Source of the DNA: Desulfosporosinus sp. FKB
GTDB taxonomy: Bacteria; Bacillota; Desulfitobacteriia; Desulfitobacteriales; Desulfitobacteriaceae
Assembly: GCF_002196705.1 (NCBI RefSeq)
Contig: NZ_NADJ01000033.1
Location: forward strand, 248,001 to 312,000
Direction: 5' to 3'
Length of the DNA stretch: 64,000 bases
Below are positions 54,051 to 63,779 of this stretch, one piece after another (positions within the stretch are counted from its first letter, which is position 1; each line of letters starts with the position of its first letter). The notes beneath the pieces were generated by a model. The model worked only from the letters and a program-made list of their open reading frames with translations, was not told the origin of the DNA and did no database searches. The position numbers and the translations under genes were made by a program.

Positions 54051-54881
54051 ATGAAAATAAGAGTTATAGATTTTGATTCGTGGAAAGAAGTTAATAGCAT
54101 TCTGGAACAAACCCAAGCCAAAAAAGATATAATTAGTTTAGAACAGGTAAACGCTCTTAATAGTCTCAGTAAAAGAAAAAGTTTTTCAAAGCAATTAAGT
54201 GATTCAATATGCTTTATTAGCCTTAAAAATGATCATCTACATACCAGAATATTAATAGTCAACGATTGTTTTTTGCTCGATAAGAATAGCAATAGCAAGT
54301 TGGATAATAAGATCGAAAACTGGAAATCCAGTAAATTGGTTCATAGTTCTTACGATTTATTATGTCTCATTGGCTTTGAATCATTGGAAAAAATCCAAAA
54401 CAAAATTGAAGGCGTAGAATCATCCGTTGATGAGTTAGAGGAAGAGATATTAGAACGACCTGAAAAATATCAAGAGGCGAGGATTTTTAAACTACATAGA
54501 AAAGTAATTAAATTGAAGAAACAAATCAATGAACATTTATCAGTATTTATCCGCATTAAACAGGAAACTCCATTATGGAACGATTTAGTGATGAGCATAC
54601 AGTCTGAATTAGACAATGCTAGGCAGCTGGTAGAACTAATGGAGAATCTTAGAGAAGCATATCAAGCTTCAATGGATAATAAATCAAATGATATCATGAA
54701 GTTTCTAACCATTTTAGCTACGGTATTATTACCCATTAACATATTGACAAGCTTCTTTGGAATGAACTTTGATGGTATGCCATTGATTCACTATAAATAT
54801 GGCATGGATGTCTTTTATGCATCAATAATTATTTTAGTGTCAATCGTTATTCTAGTATTTAAGCGAAAGAAATGGTTCTAG
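54051..54881 (+). CDS. CorA-like magnesium/metal transporter
   Basis: 276 residues from ATG 54051 after TGGAG; upstream TTG starts lack a site. A long alpha-helical N-terminal domain (VEELEEEILERPEKYQE... KLKKQINEHLSVF) is followed by two C-terminal membrane helices with the GMN signature between them (TSFFGMNFDGMP), typical of CorA. It should move divalent cations across the membrane. The N-terminal domain is poorly conserved, so the exact cation is unknown. A terminator follows at 54893. Confidence 0.85.
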   Translation: MKIRVIDFDSWKEVNSILEQTQAKKDIISLEQVNALNSLSKRKSFSKQLSDSICFISLKNDHLHTRILIVNDCFLLDKNSNSKLDNKIENWKSSKLVHSSYDLLCLIGFESLEKIQNKIEGVESSVDELEEEILERPEKYQEARIFKLHRKVIKLKKQINEHLSVFIRIKQETPLWNDLVMSIQSELDNARQLVELMENLREAYQASMDNKSNDIMKFLTILATVLLPINILTSFFGMNFDGMPLIHYKYGMDVFYASIIILVSIVILVFKRKKWF

Positions 54882-54892
54882 AACCAACCAAT

Positions 54893-54932
54893 GCCAAAGG
54901 CCCTCAAGTAAAGGGTGCCTTTGGCGTTTTAT
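54893..54932 (+). terminator. terminator after corA-like gene
   Basis: GCCAAAGGC / GCCTTTGGC with GTTTTATTTAA. Confidence 0.82.
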
Positions 54933-55210
54933 TTAATTAAGTATGAAGATTAGTCTTTCTATGATAGTAGTTTTTGAGTTATGTATGGTGTTTTGTTAAA
55001 TTACCACTAACTAAAAATAAGTTATAGCTGAAGGTTAAAATGCAAACTTAGCAACGAGAACTTGCCACTACGAACTTCGGAAAAACTGCACTTGATTTGT
55101 ACAAAAAGAAGATGCTGGGAGTAGAAAAAAATCTACTCCTTAACTTATAGAAAGTACAATGAATTAATCATTTGTCCGGAGTAATTGAAGAATTACGCTT
55201 TTGGACAAAA
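54933..55210. other. intergenic region with a copied terminator
   Basis: No ORF. Includes GGAGTAGA / TCTACTCC at 55118-55139, nearly the same as the cheW terminator. Confidence 0.45.
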
Positions 55211-55327
55211 TTAATATTCATTTTTCCCCCAGATCTTGCCTAACCAAACAACGCCGGCGATACCAATCGTATGGATAATTAACGAACGAGGACTTAGTAA
55301 ATTCCCTTTCCTTCTCATTAATCCCAT
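55211..55327 (-). CDS. 38-residue membrane peptide
   Basis: Short ORF with AAAGGG nine bases before ATG 55327: MGLMRRKGNLLSPRSLIIHT followed by IGIAGVVWLGKIWGKNEY. A basic N-terminus and one membrane helix. It is in a gap between a terminator and the chemoreceptor pseudogene. Function unknown. Confidence 0.5.
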   Translation of the reverse strand: MGLMRRKGNLLSPRSLIIHTIGIAGVVWLGKIWGKNEY

Positions 55328-55518
55328 GTCATCAATCCCTTTCTCCTTATAGATTTTAATTTAGTTTCTCATATTTCCTAAGGAATGATACTAGCCAAAA
55401 TTTTCAAGTAAAAGGCTGCTGATACTTACGCGAGATCCAAATCTGATATCTCAAAGTTGCCAAAATAGAGAAAATCCTCTTAAACGTCCCACAAGTTATA
55501 TCATAGCATTCATAGTAG

Positions 55519-56348
55519 TACGATCTGGGTATTGGTTTTTGGCAACCTGGACTTGTATGGGAGCCCAATGCACTCGATGGGCATGATGCTAACTATGAAA
55601 ATCAGCCGGGATATGATGCAACGGGACGCTTTATACCATACTGGAATCGAGGAGACGGAAATATCAAGTTAGCACCACTTACGGATTATGAAAAACCGGG
55701 TGCCGGAGATTATTACTTAATTCTGAAAAAGACTCATAAAGAAACTATCCTCGATCCTATCTCATACAAAGTGAATGGCAAAGAGGTTCTTATGATTCGG
55801 GAGCAACTGAGCAAGCTAGGACCGTTGAAGAAATAAGTGAGGTTATTAAGCAACTGGCAGCACATACACAAAAGGTTGCTGAGAATGCGGAAATAGTCAG
55901 TTCAAGCGGCAATAAGGCCGCATAGCCGCAAAACAGGTGCTCAATGTCTGCTGCTCAAATTTCGACCTTGATTAGTAATATTCAACATGAAGTCAAACGT
56001 GCAGTAGGAATTATGGAAAAGGGCAAAGGAGAGGTTGCAGCGGGAGTAGAAACTGTAAATCTCGCGGGTAATTCGTTTAAAGCCATTGTGACTGAGGTCA
56101 AAACGGTAGTTGAACAGATTCATCAAGTTACTGAAGCAACAAAACAAATAGCCGAAGGGGGTTCCCAAGCAGTTAAATCCGTAGAAAATATTGGTATCAT
56201 TGCTGAGGAAGCTGCAGCTAATACTCAAGAAGTTTCAGCTTCATCTGAGGAACAGTCAGCTACAATGATCTCAGTGAGTCAATCTGCAGAAGCTTTGGCA
56301 AAAATAGGGGAAACCCTCACTCAATTAGTGGGTAAATTCAAATTGTAA
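55519..56348 (+). pseudogene. methyl-accepting chemotaxis protein remnant
   Basis: Three pieces in different frames. 55519-55780: a Cache-type sensor fragment (GIGFWQPGLVWEPNALDGHD, then GYDATGRFIPYWNRGDG and DYYLILKKTHKETILDP). From about 55790, shifted one frame: DSGATEQARTVEEISEVIKQ of the signalling domain, then a stop at about 55927. 55944-56348: the descending signalling helix to the end (QEVSASSEEQSATMISVSQS). Missing are the rest of the sensor domain, the membrane and HAMP parts, and the highly conserved tip around [12 protein letters not shown]. So at least two deletions and two frame breaks. Not functional. Confidence 0.85.
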
Positions 56349-56473
56349 GAAGGTCCAATGACCATAGCCACTCAAAAAAACCTTCTGGCTTTTGGTATTC
56401 TGGTAAAAACAGTATATATTGGAAGCTAGGAGGTTTTAGCGTGGCGCTCAGGTTGCTATCCAGCAGTCGGTAC

Positions 56474-57670
56474 CTAATTTAACGTGGATAGATAAAAGTT
56501 ATAGTTAGTATTTCCACTAGTCACTACAAGGCTATCTCCTGTTTCAATAGCAGCATCAGTCCTTAAAGTATAAGTATTATTGTTTTTGTCCTTAACCGCA
56601 AGACTATATGAATCAGCATTAGTTAAGCTGTTTATTAAACTTGATACAGTAGTTCCTACTGGTATTCTCATTATGGAGTTTTTACCGATAATACCAAGTG
56701 TGCTGGGAATCCTAATTGGTTTATAATCTAAATCTTGATAAACAAGAAACTGTGCCCCACCTAAATTATAAATATTATCCGGCATTACAATCGTGCCGGT
56801 TATTTGAACATTTTTCGATATACTTAAATTTATTGGTATGTCCCATTGAACAGGTAAGTTTACAATTCCACTCGTAGTATCAATGCGTACAATGGGTAAG
56901 TTTATATTACCCTCCATTCCGGTAATAGGTACCAGTATTGGTTGAGGGGGAATTATAGATAATAACAAACTTGAATTTGACGGTGTTCCAGATATGATAC
57001 TAAGATAATAAGTATGCGTGTATAGCCCATCAGAGATTTGTAATGAATCTCCATCGTCTACGATACCGTCATTTAATGTTTCGTTATATCTGTCTACGAC
57101 GATTGCAGACATTTTGTCTGTATCTGTGAGAGTTGTACCGTTGTATGTTAAGTTACTTATTAATTCCGGTATAGTTGTAGCTGGAGGTATATTGATTATC
57201 TTGTTATCCATGACCGTACCTAGATTGCTTTGAAGTCCCGATCCCTTATAGACTACTTTCTGAGTTACGTCTAACTTTATATTAGCAGTATTTGAAATAC
57301 TTGGAGGCAATACGGCTTTACCGCTTAGTTGAGTGGTTGAATTTATACTTACGCCGGAATAATCGGACCACTCTACTTGTACTATCATAGTCCCTTCCGT
57401 AGTTGTAACTAAGATATTCGACCTTAAGTTTAAATTGCTTACCATAGTAGGTTCATGTATTGTTATGTCATGAAGTGATCCGATAGATAATAAGTTCGAA
57501 GTTGCATTTACTGCCAGCTGATCAGCCATTATCCTATTACTTTCAAAATATAAGTTAGTATTATTTGTGCTTGTTATGCCTGTTAACGAATCTGCATAAA
57601 CTGTTGAACCAAGAGTTAAAGATAATGTAAGCGCAAGAACTGTCGACATGCAAAATTTCATTTTCTTCAT
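56474..57670 (-). CDS. secreted protein, unknown function
   Basis: 398 residues from ATG 57670 after AAAGGAGGG. Signal peptide KKMKFCMSTVLALTLSLTLGSTVYA, cleaved after VYA. The mature part is rich in Thr, Ile and Asn and is probably all-beta; two similar stretches, TTIPELISNLTYNGTTL...DGDSLQISDG and TTVSSLINSLTNADS...ETGDSLVVTSG, suggest an internal duplication. The end IETGDSLVVTSGNTNYNFYLSTL resembles DUF5011- or S-layer-linked repeats, but no family is assigned. No cell-wall anchor is seen. Confidence 0.75.
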   Translation of the reverse strand: MKKMKFCMSTVLALTLSLTLGSTVYADSLTGITSTNNTNLYFESNRIMADQLAVNATSNLLSIGSLHDITIHEPTMVSNLNLRSNILVTTTEGTMIVQVEWSDYSGVSINSTTQLSGKAVLPPSISNTANIKLDVTQKVVYKGSGLQSNLGTVMDNKIINIPPATTIPELISNLTYNGTTLTDTDKMSAIVVDRYNETLNDGIVDDGDSLQISDGLYTHTYYLSIISGTPSNSSLLLSIIPPQPILVPITGMEGNINLPIVRIDTTSGIVNLPVQWDIPINLSISKNVQITGTIVMPDNIYNLGGAQFLVYQDLDYKPIRIPSTLGIIGKNSIMRIPVGTTVSSLINSLTNADSYSLAVKDKNNNTYTLRTDAAIETGDSLVVTSGNTNYNFYLSTLN

Positions 57671-58065
57671 TTAAAATACCCTCCTTTGAAAAAGATGATT
57701 CTATTAAGAAAAACTTTAATTAATGGATTGAATTAAAGTTCTGGTAAACTATCATATAAATAATCTTTTGTTCAATTTATATTATCATACATAATTATAA
57801 TAATAGTAATACAGTACATCTTCCCGTTTTTTACAACCCTACGTAATTCTTAAAGATTACTTTTCCTGATTTATATTTTTAATAGTTACTTCGCCATATC
57901 CTAACATTTTGACTTAATCACTTCTAATTATATCGCTTAAATACAATTTATTCCAGCAATTCAATTGAATGTTTTCATATAATCGTTTCACTGCATTATT
58001 CAATTATCAAAGAGCATTGTTCGTATTTTCAACTTCAATAGTTACGTCGCTCTTGACTCATTATG
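57671..58065. other. very A/T-rich intergenic region
   Basis: About 400 bases, no ORF or hairpin of note. Confidence 0.4.
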
Positions 58066-58067
58066 TG

Positions 58068-58099
58068 CAAAGAACGCCATAACCAAAGGGCGTTCTTTG
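58068..58099. terminator. terminator of merR-type gene
   Basis: CAAAGAACGCC / GGCGTTCTTTG. Confidence 0.7.
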
Positions 58100-58161
58100 T
58101 AGTGCAGGGCTGTTCTTTAGTTGGAAGTTTAGCAAAGGGTATTTTGAATAGATAAGGACGT

Positions 58162-58545
58162 TCAATTGATGGCGGTGGGATCATTTTCATGCATTCGGTT
58201 ATCATAATATTGTAGCTTCCAATTGACCACATTCAAAAGATCTTGATATTCCTTAATGCGATCTTCGATTATTTCTTTTTGAGAAAGAATCATTTGATGT
58301 CGTTCCGGAACTGTATTATCGCCAAGAATACACAGCCTAACGTATTTTTTTATGTATTCTAAAGACATACCCGTTATACGCATACAACAAATAATTTGAA
58401 TTAATCCAAGGTCCTTATCACTGTAAACCCTTCGACCACTCTCGTCTCGCTGAATAGTCGGCAATACTCCCTCTTTCTCATAAAAACGCAACGTATGAGC
58501 AGATAATTTGAATTTCTCGGATACTTCTTTAATTGAATATTTCAT
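58162..58545 (-). CDS. MerR family transcriptional regulator
   Basis: 127 residues. N-terminal winged helix typical of MerR (YSIKEVSEKFKLSAHTLRFYEKEGVLPTIQRDESGRRVYSDKDLGLIQII), followed by a dimerisation coiled coil (MILSQKEIIEDRIKEYQDLLNVV). No Cys cluster at the C-terminus, so it probably does not sense metals; it resembles the AdhR/NmlR type that reacts to aldehydes. It is divergent from a short-chain dehydrogenase gene, which it likely controls through the site at 58628-58658. Start ATG 58545 after AAGGAG. Confidence 0.9.
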   Translation of the reverse strand: MKYSIKEVSEKFKLSAHTLRFYEKEGVLPTIQRDESGRRVYSDKDLGLIQIICCMRITGMSLEYIKKYVRLCILGDNTVPERHQMILSQKEIIEDRIKEYQDLLNVVNWKLQYYDNRMHENDPTAIN

Positions 58546-58627
58546 CGTCTTTACTCCTTAAAACTACTAATATAATTAAATGTATAACTTAGAGTTCCTC
58601 TCATCAAGATCATTTAAACTTTTTCTC

Positions 58628-58658
58628 TTGACTTAGAGCCGACTTTAAGAGATAAGCT
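58628..58658 (+). promoter_or_regulatory. MerR-type promoter with 19-base spacer and operator
   Basis: TTGACT (58628-58633) and TAAGCT (58653-58658) are 19 bases apart, the elongated spacing used by MerR activators. The dyad CTTAGAG-ccga-CTTTAAG (58632-58649) lies in the spacer, as in AdhR/NmlR-type operators. Confidence 0.72.
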
Positions 58659-58690
58659 GACATTATCAATTTTTAGTAGGGAGTGGCAAA

Positions 58691-59674
58691 ATGAATTTTA
58701 CAAAACAGTCACCTATTCAGTCAGGATACGGCTCGCTGACAACGGCAAGAGAGATAGTGGCAAACTGCGACCTTTCAGGAAAAACAGCGATTGTAACAGG
58801 TGGTTACTCCGGTATCGGATTAGAGACTACGCGTGCCTTGGCAAATGTCGGTGCCACGGTAATTGTTCCTGCAAGAACGCCAGAGAAGGCTCGAGCTTCA
58901 CTTGAAAAGATACCGAATGTGGAACTAGAAGAACTTGATCTCATGAACTCGAACTCTATCGACAATTTCGCACAACGCTTTCTTGCCACAGGCAGACCTT
59001 TGCACATCCTTGTCAACAGCGCAGGTGTGATGGCGCCTCCGCTTAGACGTGATGCGCGTGGTTATGAGTCACAGTTCTCAACGAATCATTTAGGCCATTT
59101 TCAGTTGACGTCAAAACTTTGCCCAGCCCTGAAGATAGCCTGTGGTGCAAGAGTTGTTGCGGTCTCCTCACGCGGCCATCGTCTCGGCGGGGTTGATTTC
59201 GAGGATCCGAATTTTAAGCATCATGAATACGAGAAGTGGAGAGCTTACGCACAATCTAAAACTGCTAACATCCTGTTTGCCCTGGAATTAGACAAGAGAG
59301 GCAGAAACTTTGATATTCGAGCCTTCTCTGTTCACCCTGGGTTAGTGCCGTATACCGGCCTAGGGCGAGATTTGACCGAAGCAGAGTTGGGACCCAAACC
59401 GATTAAAGATGAGCAGGGACAAGTTGTTAGCAATGAAAACAACGCCCAATTCAAGACAGTGGAACAAGGCGCAGCGACCAGCGTTTGGTGTGCAACCAGC
59501 AATCAACTTGATGGAATGGGTGGTGTCTATTGTGAGGATTGTGACATATCAACCGCAGAATCAGCCGATAGCCTCAGTGCCACAGGCGTTCGCCCATGGG
59601 CAATTGATCCTGAATCAGCCAGGCGACTGTGGGATCTAAGCGAAAGGCTCACAGGTGTCGAATATATAATTTGA
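58691..59674 (+). CDS. short-chain dehydrogenase/reductase, retinol dehydrogenase-like
   Basis: 327 residues. NAD(P)-binding TGGYSGIG (36-43), NSAG (109-112), catalytic Ser159/160, Tyr186 and Lys190 (YAQSK). The 327-residue length and the STNHLGHFQLTSKL segment match the retinol-dehydrogenase-like subgroup that reduces aldehydes or ketones. A MerR regulator with a matching promoter is divergent, which suggests induction by its own substrate or a toxic aldehyde. Codon use looks GC-richer than its neighbours, a possible sign of transfer. Confidence 0.9.
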   Translation: MNFTKQSPIQSGYGSLTTAREIVANCDLSGKTAIVTGGYSGIGLETTRALANVGATVIVPARTPEKARASLEKIPNVELEELDLMNSNSIDNFAQRFLATGRPLHILVNSAGVMAPPLRRDARGYESQFSTNHLGHFQLTSKLCPALKIACGARVVAVSSRGHRLGGVDFEDPNFKHHEYEKWRAYAQSKTANILFALELDKRGRNFDIRAFSVHPGLVPYTGLGRDLTEAELGPKPIKDEQGQVVSNENNAQFKTVEQGAATSVWCATSNQLDGMGGVYCEDCDISTAESADSLSATGVRPWAIDPESARRLWDLSERLTGVEYII

Positions 59675-59901
59675 TTGAGTAATTGTACAAAACGAACGAA
59701 TGGGGAAACCCCTTCATCCACAAAATATTTCAATCCAACAACAAAATAGTTCAAAGGAGAAAAAATGGGGAGCATCACTCACCACTAAAAGAAGTGGTTT
59801 TGCGACACCCCCTGGTCTTTAAATTTTAGCTATTTAAACCAGTTATTTTTAGTTTTGAGCTATTGCTATATTTAATATAAAAATAATATCAAGTCAATAG
59901 T

Positions 59902-60801
59902 TTAGTGCATTATTAACTCTTCTCGGTTTACGGTCTGAGGTATCCTTTCTAACCATCCACTTTCTATCATTAGTTCTGCACCTCTTTTAGCGATTTGAAG
60001 AAGGTCAGTTGTTATTCCTGCCATAGCTAATACAACATCTTTTCTTGATATATCTGGCATTACAAGCCCAACTGCTGTAATCTGAAATGCTGTAGTGGCG
60101 GTAAAATGGCTTAGGATTAGCTTATCGCTATAAGGTGATTGTCTTGAATCAGTCACTAAAACTTCAGAAATAACTGGTACTGGAATTTCTTCTTTTTCAA
60201 GAATTTCAGTTAGTTTTCTCATATGACTTTCTAGTTTTTCCTTGCACCAAAGCAGATAATTTAGAACTTCTCTCGATTTTACAACCTGTGCATAAGCAGT
60301 TTTTAGTGTTCTTATAAGTTGGTCTGTTTCTATAATGGTATAAATCTGACCTATTTCTAAAGCATTTAACGGACGTTGGTCAGTAAATACACTTCCGAGG
60401 AAGTTTCCAAAATATTTTTTGGTGTGAACAGTATCCACACGGTCAGGTATTACAATACTTGGTGCTTTGGGAAGTACCCCTTTTCCTAAGAGGATGTCTG
60501 TAAATTTCTGAAAAATACCTTTTGAGTCTTCAAGAGCCTGGGAATAAAAGTTCCTTAAATCCAAACGATAGGCAGTGGTTAATGCTTTCGCGTAATTAAT
60601 TAAATCATATTTATGCATAAGCCTAGTATAAAGCATTCGGAAAGTATCAGAGAATAAAGGTTGAACATTTGCATCCACATCTTTTTCAGTAAAGCCTTGA
60701 GGAATAGGAAGGTTAATTGAGTTAAAAATATTATCCATGGTTTGAACTCTTTGAGTTGATACATCAAGTGCTCGTTGTAATAATGGTTTAATTTCAGGTG
60801 G
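59902..60801 (-). pseudogene. 5'-truncated DUF3231 gene
   Basis: ATG 60738 gives 278 residues, but the open frame extends upstream to 60801 with family-like residues (PEIKPLLQRALDVSTQRVQT) and no start codon before a stop at 60802. DUF3231 proteins usually contain two similar halves; here the second half (about 105-278) is complete but the start of the first is missing. It abuts a phage-holin remnant, so the 5' end was probably lost by recombination. The family is found in spore-formers, function unknown. Confidence 0.7.
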
Positions 60802-60809
60802 TTAAAAAT

Positions 60810-60862
60810 GAGGCTTGAAAGCCTCTAAAGAAACAGTTAAACCCGCATGAAATGCGGGTTTT
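60810..60862. terminator. two hairpins at the recombination junction
   Basis: GAGGCTTGAAAGCCTC (60812-60827) and AAACCCGCAT-gaa-ATGCGGGTTTT (60839-60862). They sit between the truncated DUF3231 gene and the holin remnant. Confidence 0.7.
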
Positions 60863-61345
60863 CAGACAAATTATGAAACGATCATCAACACGGTAATTCA
60901 AGTCGCTCAAGCTGGCGTCAAAGCTGCTGAACAAAAATGTAACTCCAGCCAGATCACCAAGGACCATCGAGACCAAAATGCTTATGATGCTGCCATGAAT
61001 ATGCTCAAGATTGCCGGGTACGAGCCGACGCCGGAAATACAGAAAGCCGCTAAGGATATGATCGAAACCGGTGTGTTTGATATGAATAAAGATGGAGTTA
61101 CTAAAGATACTTTAGTAACCTCTCCGGATCAAGCCGTCCAGGAGGCAACCTCTAGCGCTGTAAAGCAAGTTGTAACGCCAATTGCTCAACAGGCGGCATC
61201 TACGGCGGTAAACCAAGCAATAAGTCAAGCCGCTACTGCTGTCCAGGGAGTACTGGCACCTCAATCTACTCAGGCAACCCAAGTTACTCCTGATACTCAA
61301 CTAGCCCAGCTGGACCCGCAAGCCCAAACCTCCCAAAACGCATAA
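60851..61345 (+). pseudogene. phage holin (LL-H family) remnant
   Basis: The frame opens at 60851 and reads NYETIINTVIQVAQAGVKAAEQ, DAAMNMLKIAGYEPTPEIQKAAKDMIETGVFDMNK, like the soluble C-terminal part of LL-H-type phage holins, then a Gln/Ala/Thr-rich tail. The N-terminal membrane helix and a start codon are missing; ATG 60995 is the first usable start. No other prophage gene is nearby, so it is a relic. Confidence 0.6.
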
Positions 61346-61677
61346 TAAAAGCGTGGTGCCAGCCGTAGTAGCGAGCTAAGAGCAAAGCCCTCTCTCACCA
61401 TCAATGGTGGGAGAGGTTTTTTTGTTTATGGACATATTTCGCGCGAATTCGTCAATAGCAATGTGTAATAATCGATTTGGTAAGGACAAACCACATTTTA
61501 ATTTTGTCTATAACTGGAAGTTAGAACAAACTTACGCTAAGTTATAGTTTGTAGGATTAGTAGAAGTTCAATAAAGATACATTTCAAAACCAAATATTAG
61601 AGTATATTAAAAAATGTTCTATTATCTTGGTAATAATGGTAAAATCATCAAAGGAGACAATAGATTGATAAAGAGGA
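61346..61677. other. intergenic region
   Basis: 332 bases with a strong terminator at 61388-61424 and otherwise no feature. Confidence 0.5.
61388..61424 (+). terminator. terminator after the holin remnant
   Basis: CCTCTCTCACCA / TGGTGGGAGAGG with TTTTTTT. Confidence 0.85.
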
Positions 61678-62157
61678 ATGGGGTCACGTAGTTTGAATGA
61701 CTATAAATCCGACCTAATAAAAATTATAGTAGGCATCGTAGTCTCAATAATTATTTTCCCTATAATTTGGTTTTACTCCGTCTATAAATTAAACGCTATA
61801 CTTATGTTTTTTATCGTCACGATAAATATACAAATTTTTATTTTTATCCTCTCACGAATACAATCAAAATTTAAAAACACCTACAAGCTGACATTTAGCA
61901 TTATATTAATTCTAATAATTTGGTTATTCTTAAGACCTAAAACACCACAAGAGCAAGTAATAGCTAAATACATTAAAGAAAACGGCAACTCATGTATATT
62001 AACAATGATGGTAAGAGATTCACATACATATGACCCAGAGTACGGTGAGTTATTTCTTGTTAATGGAGTTATAGGCGACTTTGCAGATATTCACTTTTTT
62101 TATTTAATAAAAGATAGTGACGAATGGAAAGTTAAAAGTGCTGGAACAGGACCTTAA
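61678..62157 (+). CDS. membrane protein, unknown function
   Basis: 159 residues from ATG 61678 (the ribosome site AAAGGAG at 61651 is far; the start is uncertain). Three strongly hydrophobic helices (IIVGIVVSIIIFPIIWFYSVY; AILMFFIVTINIQIFIFIL; LTFSIILILIIWLFL) are followed by a soluble C-terminal domain (about 85-159) with short strands, ILTMMVRDSHTYDPEYGELFLVNG. No family is recognised; very A/T-rich. Confidence 0.6.
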   Translation: MGSRSLNDYKSDLIKIIVGIVVSIIIFPIIWFYSVYKLNAILMFFIVTINIQIFIFILSRIQSKFKNTYKLTFSIILILIIWLFLRPKTPQEQVIAKYIKENGNSCILTMMVRDSHTYDPEYGELFLVNGVIGDFADIHFFYLIKDSDEWKVKSAGTGP

Positions 62158-62343
62158 TACAACAATATAAAATATGGGAAAGATTTATGGTGTGGCCTGA
62201 AATACGGATCTTTACCATATTCTACAAGACTCAAAAAGTAAGGCATCTTATGTTCGCTAAAGACCAATAAACGAATACGTATCTGAACACCTTAAAGCTG
62301 CTAGTTATTCTTATTTTACGACGTATTATGTGAATATAAAAGC

Positions 62344-63157
62344 TTACCGGACCCTGAGTTGCCAAAAGGCCACGGCGCTGGCTGCAGCAACGTTCAGAGA
62401 GTCCACGTTATGGGACATGGGGATGCACGCGGTGTAATCGCAGTCAGCAATCGTGCAGGGCGCCAGTCCATTACCTTCTGAACCCAATACGATAGCAAGC
62501 TTTTCCTCTGCCATGAGCTGCGGATCGTCTATGCTGACAGCGTTATCATTTAAAGCCATGGCAACGGTCTTAAAGCCCAGCTTGCGCAGACTCTTCATGC
62601 CCTGCTGCGGCCACTGCGAGGGTTCGCTGCCAATACGGGCCCATGGCACTTGGAAGATGGTACCCATGCTCACCCTCACCGCACGCCGGCACAGTGGGTC
62701 ACAGCATGAGGGGGTAAGCAACACGGTATCGATGCCTAGCGCCGCAGCCGAGCGAAAAATGGCACCGACGTTGGTAGAGTCCGCAATACCTTCAAGCACA
62801 GCCACTCGACTTGCACCGGCACACGCCTCCTTAACGCTGGGTAGATGAGGACGCCGCATGGCACACAGCACACCGCGGGTCAGCTGAAAACCTGTCAGCC
62901 CTGCTAGCAGGTTGCTATCGGCAGTATAGACGGGGACATCTCCGCAGCGGGTGATTATACCGTGCGCCTGCCCTGCAATGTATTTGCGCTCCATCAAAAG
63001 TGAAATAGGCTCGCATCCAGTCCAATTACCTTGGTACTCTCCGCAATAAAGATGCCCATCTCCGGCTCCAACCGGTTGCGCAGCTGGTTTCCGTCAGGCG
63101 AGCAAAGACATCCAAATTGGACGATGAAAAATCGCTTATCTCAATGATATTTGACAT
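62344..63157 (-). pseudogene. SpoU/TrmH-type RNA methyltransferase, frameshifted
   Basis: The open part (62344-62997, 217 residues) has the SPOUT motifs: VAVLEGIADSTNVGAIFRSAAALG, LTPSCCDPLCRRAVRVSMGTIFQVPW, LAIVLGSEGNGLAPC and IPMSHNVDSLNVAAASAVAF. Upstream, the missing N-terminus is present in other frames: ATG 63157 after AGGAGATAAG starts MSNIIEISDFSSSNLDVFARL, then a shift to QLRNRLEPEMGIFIAESTKVI, then a stop and the body frame. So at least two frame breaks. Base composition is clearly GC-richer than the surroundings, suggesting transfer. Confidence 0.8.
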
Positions 63158-63504
63158 CTTATCTCCTTTTATGTTCGAGGTTAGTGAACATATCAACCTT
63201 GATTTTCTTGCAACATAAAATCCCTTTTTACCATAAGTAAGAATTACACCACCATCAATATACTATAATATTAACTACACTATATTGCATAGCTGAAACG
63301 GTTTGAGATTAAGTATGAATTGAATAGTTGTAAGTGGATGCTTTGGAAGATATAGAGGCTCCCGCGATGGGAGCCTTTTTAATTTTATATAACTTTTGTT
63401 CATGCCTAACATGACTATTATATATTTGTCATTAGCTATAGATGGATATTATTATATAGAAGTAATTATAAAGGTCATAATGATAAAGCTTAGGAGTGTT
63501 CTTA
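63158..63504. other. intergenic region
   Basis: 347 bases; a terminator-like hairpin GGCTCCC-gcgat-GGGAGCC with TTTTT at 63357-63381, no gene. Confidence 0.5.
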
Positions 63505-63684
63505 TTGACTCTTGATGAACAAATCGAAAACACTAGAGCCCATATGATAAAAATTGCTGCCGATAAAGGCCTAAGAGATCCGAGGGTAATTCAAGTTAGC
63601 ATGAAACTTGATGAATTGATTAACGAATTCTTATATCGTTCATGGAAAAAGAGCCAGGTGATTAATATTATTGTGTCCCATTAG
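63505..63684 (+). CDS. Spo0E-like aspartyl-phosphatase
   Basis: 59 residues from TTG 63505, eight bases after AGGAG (63492-63496). A two-helix hairpin protein with the family signature VSMKLDELINEF near 32-43 (S-x-x-L-D-x-L-I). Members dephosphorylate Spo0A~P and hold back sporulation. Its own terminator follows at 63685. Confidence 0.85.
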   Translation: MTLDEQIENTRAHMIKIAADKGLRDPRVIQVSMKLDELINEFLYRSWKKSQVINIIVSH

Positions 63685-63711
63685 AAAAGAGAGCTTAATC
63701 GCTCTCTTTTT
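63685..63711 (+). terminator. terminator of spo0E-like gene
   Basis: AAAAGAGAGC / GCTCTCTTTT with a T-run. Confidence 0.88.
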
Positions 63712-63779
63712 ATGTTAGCATAGTTAATACCTGGTAATATTATTTGCTGGAAGGATCCAGGCAACATGGGTCCATATCC

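Noticed and set aside
54933-55210. Promoter or gene between the corA-like gene and the pseudogene
   Set aside because: Only the duplicated terminator hairpin can be supported.
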